A stretch of DNA of 64,000 bases from Cadophora sp. MPI-SDFR-AT-0126 (lineage: Eukaryota; Ascomycota; Leotiomycetes; Helotiales; Ploettnerulaceae): positions 2,356,001 to 2,420,000 of the forward strand of contig JAGMVK010000004.1 in assembly GCA_020747065.1 (NCBI GenBank), read 5' to 3'. The translations under genes and the position numbers were made by a program. The first letter of the stretch is position 1. Every line of letters starts with the position of its first letter. Shown here in pieces: positions 55,462 through 64,000 of this stretch. Under the pieces are notes generated by a model. The model made no database searches. It saw nothing but the letters and a program-made list of their open reading frames with translations, and was not told where the DNA came from.

Positions 55462-56808
55462 CTACCACTCTCTTACTTCTCCTCCGGGACCAAGGAACCC
55501 AGGAGACACCCATGTTTCAGCTCCAGCTGACAATCTTCGCACTTGCTCCTCATCGATCTCTATCCCCAACCCAGGTCCAGTCAACAAATCGATATATCCA
55601 TCCTTCACATTCCAAACCTCGGGATTCTTGGAGTAACTAGTCAAATCCTGTGTTCCGGCATTGTAGTGTATGCCTAAACTCATCTCTTGGATGGCGAAAT
55701 TGGCGCTACAAGCGTCGACCTGGACACACGCAGCGAGAGCAATAGGCCCCAGTGGGCAATGCGGTGCTAACGCAACATCATACGTCTCGCACATCGTTGC
55801 GATACGTCGAAGCTCTGATATACCGCCAACATGACAGACGTCTGGCTGCAAAATATCCACTGCCCCAGATTCAAGATAAGGCTTCACGTCCCACCGGCTG
55901 TGGAGTCTCTCGCCCAGGGCGATGGGTGTCGTGGTGTGCTGTGAGAGGTTCTTGATACCCTCGATATTCTCAGACAAGAGAGGTTCTTCAATGAACATTG
56001 GTCTATGAGGCTCAAGGAGTTTGGCAAGTTGCTTCGCCATGGGTTTGTGGAGCCGACCGTGGAAATCAATTCCTGCATCCATGCCTAAACTCTTCACGGC
56101 TTTCAATCGCTCCACGCAAGAGTCCAGAGCAGAGGGCGTGTCCATCCATCCCACATCTTCCATAGCATTCATCTTGACGGCCAGGAATCCTTGATTTTGT
56201 CGACCTTTGCTGTATCTTGTCAGCCTGAAAACTTCATGAGCGATGAATACCCTTACGCCTGGATCTCGACATCATCAGGACGGTCGCCTCCAATCCATGC
56301 ATACACCTTCAATTTACTCCTGAGCTTCCCACCAAGCAGCTGATGAATCGGAACTCCCAGCTTCCTGGCCTTCAGGTCCCACAGTGCAATGTCAATCTAC
56401 ACGGCAAGTCAGCATCATCTCTGAACCGAAACAGGCGTGAACTTACACCCGACAAGGCACTCATCATGACCGGTCCGCCACGATAGAATCCGAATCGATA
56501 GAGCAATTGCCAGATGTGCTCAATTTCACTGGTTTCAATCAGCCAAGTCCCTTTTCTAGAATTGGAAATACTAACTCAGCTTCCATGCCCACGATACGAG
56601 TCGTGTAAGCATCTAAACATCCTTCAACCGCCTGAGATATATATGTCAATACAATCTGCTCTGTTCACGGTTCCATGACAGATAGTACCTGCGTATGTCC
56701 CTCCAAGGACCCCTCACCCCACCCTACCCTGCCATCCTCATCTGTTATCTTGACGAAAAGCCATCTTGGTGGGACACGAAAATATTCGACTGATTTGATC
56801 TTTGTCAT
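55462..56808 (-). CDS. enolase-superfamily sugar-acid dehydratase (galactonate dehydratase-like)
   Basis: A 381-aa mandelate-racemase/muconate-lactonizing-type enzyme, closest in layout to D-galactonate dehydratase (removes water from galactonate to a 2-keto-3-deoxy acid). Exons 56808-56689, 56631-56576, 56528-56447, 56396-56257 and 55462-56209, introns 47-57 nt. Start [20 protein letters not shown]. The family pattern [15 protein letters not shown] is split across exons 1 and 2; [23 protein letters not shown] follows. The metal and acid/base residues occur as GIDFHGRLH (Asp ligand and catalytic His), FIEEPL (Glu ligand), [10 protein letters not shown] (Glu ligand) and [10 protein letters not shown] (second catalytic His). 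No signal peptide is seen; probably cytosolic. Substrate specificity among hexonates is uncertain. Confidence 0.92.
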
Positions 56809-57502
56809 TTTGCCGTTTGGTATTGTTCACCATTGAACTTTTGTCTTCGGGCGTATTTTGTTGAGGCGAGAGCAATTCAAAGTTGGGGAAGCTTTATTGT
56901 TCGGGCGGAATTGTCCCGATTGGAGCGATGTCGCTTGGATGCGTTGCCCATCTCAACATCAAGAAATGTTTTAAATCTCACGAGAAATGTTCGCGTTGAT
57001 TCTTTGATTTCTGATTGTAAAGCGAAATTCTTCTCGAGAGCTGTCACCTGACTTGGGAGTCCAAGTGAAGTATGTAGAAACTGATGGCCACAAGTGCTCA
57101 TATTTCCGTTCCATAGTTTCGAGTTTTGAATTTCTGTTGACGATCCGATATATGATCGTCCAAGATAAATCGAACCAAAAAAATGCACCAAAACTCACAC
57201 CTAAACTGTTCCAGCGTGTCAGAGTTGGCATTGAGCGCAGCTACTATTTACAGAAATGACTGGCACTTGCCATACATAGCAAGAAGCCAGCTGAACCCAT
57301 TCTTTAGAGACGCTCCTACCTCATCGCCTCATGATGAGTATCATACCAGACTGTCTTCTCATCCATTTCGTTGCTTAATCTTTCTTCCTCACAGCAGTCA
57401 CTGACCAGCATTCGTTATATACACTCGCTACCTACACCACGTCCCTCGCTTTTCATTTATAAGTCATTCGTTAAGACAGCAAATTCTAATACCATCTCAA
57501 TC
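56809..57502. promoter_or_regulatory. divergent promoter region
   Basis: 0.7 kb between the dehydratase and MYND genes; the last 150 nt before 57503 are CT-rich. No gene is seen. Confidence 0.4.
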
Positions 57503-59143
57503 ATGGCAACAAATGAATCTTCGGACAAACCTGCAGACAACCAGTGCACACTCTGTGGACTGTTTTGTGGATCAAGACTTGATACATGCCATGTAAGTAC
57601 AGACTCGAGCAATGTCCCCCGTCCTCGACTAGTATTTCGTGACCCCTAAGCTCACCAAGCCGGAAACTTCCAGATGTGCCATGCCACATATTGCGGTCCT
57701 CCATGTCTCGAAACCGATAGAGAGGTTCATCTCCTCGTGTGCAGATCTATCGACCGCGAATTACCTCCAGATACTCGGCGCGGGCTACGATTCAGTTGCG
57801 ACAAATCGAGACCGGATTTCGTCTGGCTGGAGTTCGATAAAAATAAATCCAAGATCGTAGCAATGCTCGAGCCGCTTGTCAGAACAGTGAGACGGACTCC
57901 ATTGGTTCCGTACACTGATTTCCCCTGGTCTCAAGCCTCTACCAACGACGGGAAAGGCACACTACACAATCCGGGTACCTATAACCTGTCTATATTTCTC
58001 TTGGACATAGCCTCCAGGACTTCATTCTGTACTTGGATAGAGGGCCATCTGAATCTACATGCTAAGCATGTAGTTAGTTCGAAATCGGCCTATGTGTGAG
58101 ATGCGCGTCTTTACTACCCGCCCCAGAAGTAATCTGGAGAACAATAGTATCCTGAGAACCCTAGATCGCTGCGAGAACTGGTTGGATCTAGATTTGTACA
58201 TTGGAGTTCCACCTGTGGAAAATCTGCCAAGAAGTCTGTAAGCAACCACAAGCAGTTCCGATATTGGGGCCCGACCTGAACACGCAAATGGCTATAGTGG
58301 CGCTAACATGATGAGCAGGCAGACCTGGCGAGGTGACTTGATCTTCGCTACTGACGAAGCTAGAGACATCAACATGACCGACGTTCGAGACATAGTTGAT
58401 TTCCTCTCCGTATGTCAAGAATACCCCCCGATGGAGCGGGGCGAGATGGCGGCAAGGGCCCAAAAGCTGAAGATTGTAATGTTGAGCTATCATCACAAGA
58501 GTGAGAGTGACCCTAAAGCAGAGGTGAGTGGCAAAATGAGGATAGTAGTTTGCAATACTGCTAATGTACATGGGGACAGCCCACTTTCAGCCAGGTTGAA
58601 TGGCCTTTGGATTACCCTTCGCTACGCAGGTGGGGATCAAAACTGCGGTCTTGTCCTCCAGGTCGCTTAACTAGCGACGCGTCTTCAAAATTCGATATCT
58701 TTCCTCCCATTGAACGAGTCTTAGAAAAGCTGAGACTTCCTTTGCTGGCCGGGAAAACCGACCCGTGCAGGGCTGCTGGTTCGGATATAGCCCGTTGCAA
58801 CCGAGTATTCTTACGGAAGAATTACCGGGATATCGATGTCCAACATGTCAGTGTCTATGTGGATTTCTTCACAAAGCATGGAAGGATGATGAAAGGCGCT
58901 TTCCCCCATGACAATCCTGCCACTCCACCTTCGGGCATACATACACTACATCCATGGCTACTTCGTAGGCTCTGGCAATTCCATCATTACGATTACCTGA
59001 AAATGAGATGTGTGGTCAAAGAGTGTGAATCTTACCACACCTGCCCTTTGAAGCCGGAGAAGCATGATTGTTGGTCCGTCGTCGGCAAGAAGTTGTTCAA
59101 GCGGATTTTCCCAGAGCGACTGCAAGAGGTTGATTCTGATTGA
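57503..59143 (+). CDS. MYND-type zinc finger protein, apparent +1 frameshift in exon 2
   Basis: Exons 57503-57592, 57674-58237, 58319-58523 and 58580-59143. After removing one extra base near 58065-58082 the total is 474 codons. The N-terminal MYND finger spans the first intron: QCTLCGLFCGSRLDTCH joined to MCHATYCGPPCLETDREVHL and LVC, the usual Cys/His zinc-ligand set, a protein-interaction domain. The remainder is a fungal-specific body (WLEFDKNKSKIVAMLEPLV, NPGTYNLSIFLLDIASRTSF, then WIEGHLNLHAKHV; later RCENWLDLDLYIGVPPV, WRGDLIFATDEARDINMTDV, and CNRVFLRKNYRDIDVQHVSV). Around 58070 the frame must shift by one: KHVVSSKSAYV runs to a stop, whereas the next frame (VRNRPMCEMRVF) continues the protein. 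A single inserted G in GTAGTTAG would explain it. Mutation or base-call error cannot be separated here. Confidence 0.7.
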
Positions 59144-59809
59144 GTTGGTCTGTTGAAGATTACGTTTTTTGATAGCGTGAGCGATTTGTCGTTTTAAGTT
59201 AGATGTAGGGCATCGTTACAGCGTTTTAGCGTCAAATAGAGTGTACTTGTATGTTTTCTAAGAAGCGAAATCTTGCTTACCTCGACGTGATAATGCAAGA
59301 ATCACACACAACCATCTGCAAAGAGTCAACGCGCTGGCTACAGCACGGGCTTCCTGGTGTCGTTCGACGAATAAATCGACGACAGAGTAGCAGTCATCTT
59401 GAAATGTCCACCTCCATACAAGTTAAAATACCGAGAAACCTTACCATGCTCAGACCAAGATGAAGGCGGGTCAGGCCAGAAGAAGATGTATATTCAGGAT
59501 CGAAGGTTTCAAGCGTCGTTTAATTGGTTTAGTATGTGTTACCGACTGACTAGATAGCACTAGACTTGTTGATGACTCAATACATGCTAGCCAACCTATA
59601 TGCCCACCAGAAACGCCTAGTTTCCTCAAACCAAAATGCCATGTTTGAGAATATGCAGATTATTCTGTGACAACTGGACTGATCTCTGGTATCTGGATTT
59701 CTACTTCGACTTTGTCCTCCGTTGCCTACTTCTCAACTGCTGGCCACTGGATCGTGGAGTTGCGTGATGCCTTGCTCGAAAGCTGCAGTGATTGGCCGAG
59801 AGACAGCAT
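59144..59809. other. intergenic region
   Basis: 0.67 kb between convergent genes; no gene supported. Confidence 0.35.
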
Positions 59810-61054
59810 TCACTGATCATCCTCGTCCATCAACGCCAAACACTCCAACTCTGTCCTTACAATCCTCTCGAACTCCTGCCTCTCAATGCCCGCCACCCTA
59901 GCCAGGCGGTACAAACTCTTGACACTCGTCCCAATATGCTGTTTAATGCCCACCTCGCTCTGCTCCCTCACGGCGTGGTCCAAAGCCCTCTTCTCGAGTT
60001 TAGCCACTGTGTCGCTTCCACTGCTGCCTGTACTGCTTCCTGGTCTGGGGTGTGCGAGACCTTCGATTTCGTGGGGAGATTGTGAGGTGTTTCTGTTTAC
60101 GTAGAATGCTTGGTCGTCGGGGTGGCCTTCTGACCATGCTGCTGAGGTGTCGTGTAGTTCTGGGTCTGTATGTTGATGGGAGAGGTGCTGTTGTAACTCT
60201 GTCGTGATCTCGTCTTTGCCTAATGAGGACTCAATGGCGCCGTTCTGCTCTGCTTCGTCTGGATCGTGGTTATCCATTGCGGGCTGCACCGAGGCATATT
60301 GTGCATAGTATGAGGCTTCTTCTTCTGCGGTTTGAGTTTCTCCTCCTTGTCCATCAACAGCCATGGCTTGAGGAGCAGGCGAGTGCTTAGGCGCTGGTGT
60401 TCGCGCAGGAGTGTTGTCGTATTGAGCCCAGTAATCATCATCGTCCTCCTCTTCTTCCGCTTCAGGTGTAAGGAGGCTGTTTGTGCCATTGGTGCGATTA
60501 TAAGCGCTCAGATGATTGCTGTGCCCATTCTGGCTTTGATTCTGTGCCCGCGCAGCCTCAAATGCGCGCTCTGCGTCTGGAATGCTGCTCTGTCCCCATG
60601 TCTCTTTACTCTCGCTGCCCAGAACGTTGACCTCCCCAATCCTCCAGCCGTCTCCCCCACCCATCTCATCGTTCACACACCATATCAGCTTGACTCCTAG
60701 CTCGATGTCCGGTATTGAGATGAGACATTGTAGTGTTTCTTCATCGTTGCGCTTGTATCTTGATTGCACGCTGTCCCAGTCGAGCTCTACTTCTCCAGAG
60801 ACAGGGTGGGGTTCGAAAGCTTCGTGTTTGACGACAGACTCGAGTTTCGAAGCGTTAGAACTGTCATAGCAGAGGAGGGGAAGCCAGGGCTCGGAGGCTG
60901 TCGAGGAGAGGATTTGGACTCGCTGTCGTAGGATTGGAGAGAGAATTGGGAGGAGGGCTGTCGGTGGTGAGGGAGAGATGGTAGCTGCTGGGAGGGAGGC
61001 CAGGAGCGGTGCGAGGACCTGCTCTGTTCGTGGAGGAACGATTGGTGCCTGCAT
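59810..61054 (-). CDS. acidic fungal protein of unknown function with YAQY motifs
   Basis: Single-exon 415-aa protein. I start it at the ATG at 61054 (MQAPIVPPRTEQVLAPLLAS); the frame is open further upstream but without ATG. The N-terminal ~150 residues look folded (LLPILSPILRQRVQILSSTA, EPWLPLLCYDSSNASKLESV, SGEVELDWDSVQSRYKRNDE, SIPDIELGVKLIWCVNDEMG). The middle is acidic and Pro/Ser/Gln-rich with two related motifs, EEEDDDDYWAQYDNTPAR and EEASYYAQYASVQPAMDN. The C-terminal ~80 residues are helical and charged (LEKRALDHAVREQSEVGIKQ, SLYRLARVAGIERQEFERIV). This arrangement is conserved among ascomycete hypothetical proteins as far as I recall, but no function is known to me. Probably nuclear or cytosolic. 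Confidence 0.78.
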   Translation of the reverse strand: MQAPIVPPRTEQVLAPLLASLPAATISPSPPTALLPILSPILRQRVQILSSTASEPWLPLLCYDSSNASKLESVVKHEAFEPHPVSGEVELDWDSVQSRYKRNDEETLQCLISIPDIELGVKLIWCVNDEMGGGDGWRIGEVNVLGSESKETWGQSSIPDAERAFEAARAQNQSQNGHSNHLSAYNRTNGTNSLLTPEAEEEEDDDDYWAQYDNTPARTPAPKHSPAPQAMAVDGQGGETQTAEEEASYYAQYASVQPAMDNHDPDEAEQNGAIESSLGKDEITTELQQHLSHQHTDPELHDTSAAWSEGHPDDQAFYVNRNTSQSPHEIEGLAHPRPGSSTGSSGSDTVAKLEKRALDHAVREQSEVGIKQHIGTSVKSLYRLARVAGIERQEFERIVRTELECLALMDEDDQ

Positions 61055-61921
61055 CGTGTCGAGAGAGGTGTTGTGGTTGAGAATGGGGTTGCGATCACAT
61101 GCCAATTCTGCAAGCCAATAGAATGTCAACAAAGAGATAGGATGGAGATATAAGCAGCAACAGCAAGATCAAATGTCAAGGCTGCATTGGTTGCAAGAGC
61201 AGAAAAGGGAAGTTGGTAGGATTTGGTAGAGCGGTGGTGTATGAGAGAGAAAACGAAAGAGAGAAACAGAGGCAGTTTGTGATGCCTGTCCGGTGACTTC
61301 CTTGAGGTGGAGGGTCTGTACGACTTTCCATCCGTCCGAATTTGGCGAGCTTTTTGCCGCTCGGTGGAAAGCATGCTTGTTCTGGAGACCTAGCGGGGGA
61401 TATCCCACCGAAATGAATTGAACCTTGCTGTGTGTGAGATTGAGGCTGTATAAAGTGGGGTGCTTATCTTTGAGGTGTAATCGCTTAAAGCATTTGAAAA
61501 GTGGTTGATGGAAACATTTTCAAAGCTATTGACTTGATCGGCGACTTTTGGTTTGTGAGGCTGAAGCCCCTCCTTGTGGCTGGTGTGAAGATCAGCCACT
61601 TCAGACGAGATGTGGCTTGAACGGCAAATTTAAGCACGATCCGGCTCGACTTCCCTCATCTCATGGTTCCTTGTCAGTTCTGTGCCGAGCCGACAACACC
61701 ACTCCACTTCGCGGCTTCAACATCATCTTTCTCCTTTTCTCCATGCGCAGCACCATGTCAGTTCTGGTCAACCATATCACCTCGACATAGCACAACAAGA
61801 CCCTCTTCCTGCGACGTATACTTCTACTTGTCACATCGGCTAGCTATCCTGTCGGATCTTTTCAGCCTCTGGAACAGCTCCATCACATCTTTCACGTGGT
61901 CCAATCACACGATCCCCTTGA
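61055..61921. promoter_or_regulatory. divergent promoter region
   Basis: 0.87 kb between two divergent genes; no other gene. Pyrimidine-rich in its last third. Confidence 0.4.
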
Positions 61922-63514
61922 ATGGAAGGCCTCTGCCGAAGCACAAGACGCCTGTTTGTTACTCGGCTGACATCCAAGCAAGCCAATAAGACTATCAGAA
62001 ACTTCTCGAGTTCGGTTTGTCAACATCGTTATGATGGACAAACATGTCTTACTCGACGGCCGACTGCATTACCGAAAAGGTCTCGGGACGGTGCATCGCA
62101 AGCTCGATACCAATCCAGTCAAGAAGCTGTGTCCCAGCGCTCTTCGCAATCAAGAGATTCGCCAAACGCTTCGAACTTCGTTCGTGAATCCCGTAGTGTC
62201 ACAAAAGAAGAATGGCAAACTATGGAAAGTCCTGATGGCATCCCTGACATGAACCTCGAGTATGTCAAAATTGGCGACACCCCCGGAGGTTTTCACCCAG
62301 TCTTCCTACGAGATGCTTGTACTTGCCCTAAATGTGTCGATCCGTCATCAACGCAGAAACAATTTCAAACCACCGACATTCCTCGAACCATCAGAGCAAA
62401 CTCAATTGAGAAACGTGAGAATGGGGATTTCGCCATCACGTGGGAGAACGATATCCCTGGATTTGGACCAGATCATGTTTCCACCTATTCGACGAAGTTC
62501 TTCGATATTTGTGATTTCAGATCTGCCAGACTACAAGACCGTTCTGAACATGTCCGACCTCGTCTATGGAACAGATTTCGAATCGAGGAAGAACTCCAAT
62601 TCGTTAACTTCGCTGACTATATGGAAGATGATAAGCAGCTTTTCCGAGCTTTGTTCCAGCTGCAGACTCGCGGGCTTCTTCTGCTTCGCAATGTTCCCGA
62701 ATCAGAAGAATCTGTCGCGGAGATTGCCGGTCGTATCGGGACCATTCGAGACACCTTCTACGGACGAACGTGGGATGTCAAATCAGTAGCCCAGGCTAAG
62801 AACGTGGCATACACCCACCAATTCCTCGGCCTCCATATGGACCTTTTATATATGACGAACCCTCCTGGATTTCAGTTATTGCACTGCCTGAAGAATACCT
62901 GCAAAGGTGGCGCATCCTTGTTTAGTGACTCATTCTATACTATCCACGGCATGTCACCATTAGATCAACAGGTGCTATCTACTACAGACCTAGCTTATCA
63001 TTATCGTAATGCCGGAGAGCATTACTATTATGAGCGTCCTCTGTTGGAACTTGATAGAACCACGGTTCACACCAAACACGGCAAACAAGCAGCCGTCAAG
63101 TTTGTCAATTACTCTCCACCGTTTCAAGCACCTTTCCCAGTCACCAAGAACTCGCAGGGAAATGTCTTCCCCAAAGTCGCGAGAGCGCTGCGGACCTTCG
63201 CTGATCGAGTCGAATCACCGCGCAACTTGTTCGAATACAAAATGAAAGAAGGCGAATGTGTCATCTTCAACAACAGAAGAGTGTTACACGGCCGTCGCCA
63301 ATTCGACGCCGGCAAGGGAGAGAGGTGGTTGAAGGGCACGTATGTTGATACGGACGTATTCAAAAGCAAATGGCGAACTCTATTCGAGAATTACAGTGTC
63401 ACGGATGATCCTCGAAAGGGTGGTCAATATGTGTTTCCGGGAAAGTTGGAGGCGGGTGCTGCGTATAGAGCTGCGAAGGCTGAATCGAAGACGGCAACGG
63501 AAGTAAGCTCTTGA
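61922..63514 (+). CDS. gamma-butyrobetaine dioxygenase (carnitine biosynthesis, BBOX/TauD fold)
   Basis: Single-exon 530-aa Fe(II)/2-oxoglutarate dioxygenase that hydroxylates gamma-butyrobetaine to L-carnitine (EC 1.14.11.1), or its close relative trimethyllysine dioxygenase. Start MEGLCRSTRRLFVTRLTSKQ, with an Arg/Ser-rich lead (~90 aa) consistent with a mitochondrial presequence. An N-terminal zinc-binding DUF971-type domain is marked by RDACTCPKCVD (Cys133, 135, 138). The catalytic double-stranded beta-helix carries the iron triad: His305 and Asp307 in LGLHMDLLYM, and His456 in RRVLHGRRQFD; the 2-oxoglutarate-binding Arg is in GRRQF. Length is longer than animal BBOX (~390 aa) because of the leader and a C-terminal extension. 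Trimethyllysine dioxygenase cannot be excluded from motifs alone. Confidence 0.92.
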   Translation: MEGLCRSTRRLFVTRLTSKQANKTIRNFSSSVCQHRYDGQTCLTRRPTALPKRSRDGASQARYQSSQEAVSQRSSQSRDSPNASNFVRESRSVTKEEWQTMESPDGIPDMNLEYVKIGDTPGGFHPVFLRDACTCPKCVDPSSTQKQFQTTDIPRTIRANSIEKRENGDFAITWENDIPGFGPDHVSTYSTKFFDICDFRSARLQDRSEHVRPRLWNRFRIEEELQFVNFADYMEDDKQLFRALFQLQTRGLLLLRNVPESEESVAEIAGRIGTIRDTFYGRTWDVKSVAQAKNVAYTHQFLGLHMDLLYMTNPPGFQLLHCLKNTCKGGASLFSDSFYTIHGMSPLDQQVLSTTDLAYHYRNAGEHYYYERPLLELDRTTVHTKHGKQAAVKFVNYSPPFQAPFPVTKNSQGNVFPKVARALRTFADRVESPRNLFEYKMKEGECVIFNNRRVLHGRRQFDAGKGERWLKGTYVDTDVFKSKWRTLFENYSVTDDPRKGGQYVFPGKLEAGAAYRAAKAESKTATEVSS

Positions 63515-64000
63515 AAGGCCGACAGGGAGGATCATGCAGGTAGTTGATTGAATAGTCCTGCAAAGATGTGTGACTAGAAGATATCGGACATTTTGAGTTG
63601 GCGATATTGTAATATAAATGAAGCCAATTATCTAGTTGTATTCGCATCCAGCTGGGGCAACTCAACAGGATATTGGCTCGATGCAAGAACGTAACAGAAT
63701 TACCTGAATCGCATGTACTATATCATATCCTTCATCCGCTTTATAATCAAAACAGCAAACTTCAAACCTATAGAACGGTTCAAGAGCCCAAAAGTTATCT
63801 ATCGATTTTGAAAATGCCCCTCCACCCACGCCAGAGTCCACAGCCTCGCTAAACACAAGCCCCTCCCCAAGCCGGGCCGAGTCAGCACCCACAAAAACAG
63901 CATCAAAATAGAGAGAGACGAAGGCAAAAGAAATATCTTATTGAAAAGTATGCCAAAGAGTATGTATGATAACAAAGCCAAAGAAAAATAACAGCACCTT
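63515..64000. other. 3' flank and window edge
   Basis: No gene is supported in the final 0.5 kb. Minus-strand frames here lack domains and could be the tail of a gene beyond the edge, but nothing recognisable is seen. Confidence 0.3.

Overview
The window looks like part of a filamentous ascomycete genome. Genes are split by many short GT-AG introns (about 45-150 nt), mostly with GTAAGT- or GTATGT-like donors and CTAAC/CTGAC-like branch sites. The gene content is typical of plant-associated Pezizomycotina: Zn2Cys6 and bZIP regulators, an MFS exporter, a pectin-degrading GH28 enzyme, a GPI-type wall protein, HET/NB-ARC and BTB family members and a Tc1-like transposon scrap. The overall gene style suggests a Leotiomycete (Helotiales), but that placement is an inference. 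No rRNA or CRISPR was seen and no tRNA was recognised by eye.

Layout. 1-16.5 kb: a truncated Zn2Cys6 regulator, an SDR oxidoreductase, a secreted multi-exon glycoprotein, a second SDR, and four or five lineage-specific proteins of unknown function, the last one decayed. 18-38 kb is an accessory block. It mixes apparently intact genes (bZIP factor, divergent MFS transporter, rhodopsin-like membrane protein, second Zn2Cys6 factor with a 6-nt micro-exon) with many broken ones: a secreted protein with an in-frame TGA, an ankyrin gene with a nonsense codon, a helicase-like P-loop relic, a HET/NB-ARC NLR relic, a Tc1 HTH fragment, a BTB pseudogene, and an LPxEIRL-type gene carrying five TAG/TAA stops in one unbroken frame. 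38-47 kb is rich in secreted or hydrolytic products: an 81-aa six-cysteine secreted protein found only after splicing, a half-length flavin monooxygenase, an alpha/beta hydrolase, an endopolygalacturonase and a duplicated-module GPI-type protein. 49-51.6 kb holds an unresolved minus-strand coding region. 51.7-64 kb is conserved housekeeping sequence: protein O-mannosyltransferase Pmt4, a RidA-type deaminase converging on a galactonate-dehydratase-like enolase-superfamily enzyme, a MYND zinc-finger gene with a one-base frameshift, an acidic protein of unknown function and a gamma-butyrobetaine dioxygenase.

How they fit together. Most genes are independent units. The clearest link is the divergent bZIP/MFS pair, whose shared 1.1-kb promoter carries a perfect TGACTCA site. 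The secreted group (six-Cys protein, polygalacturonase, GPI protein) plus Pmt4, which O-mannosylates Ser/Thr-rich secreted proteins, fits a cell-wall or host-interaction lifestyle. Exon models were built by hand from frame continuity and splice consensus. All models called intact have total coding lengths divisible by three, but none has transcript support.
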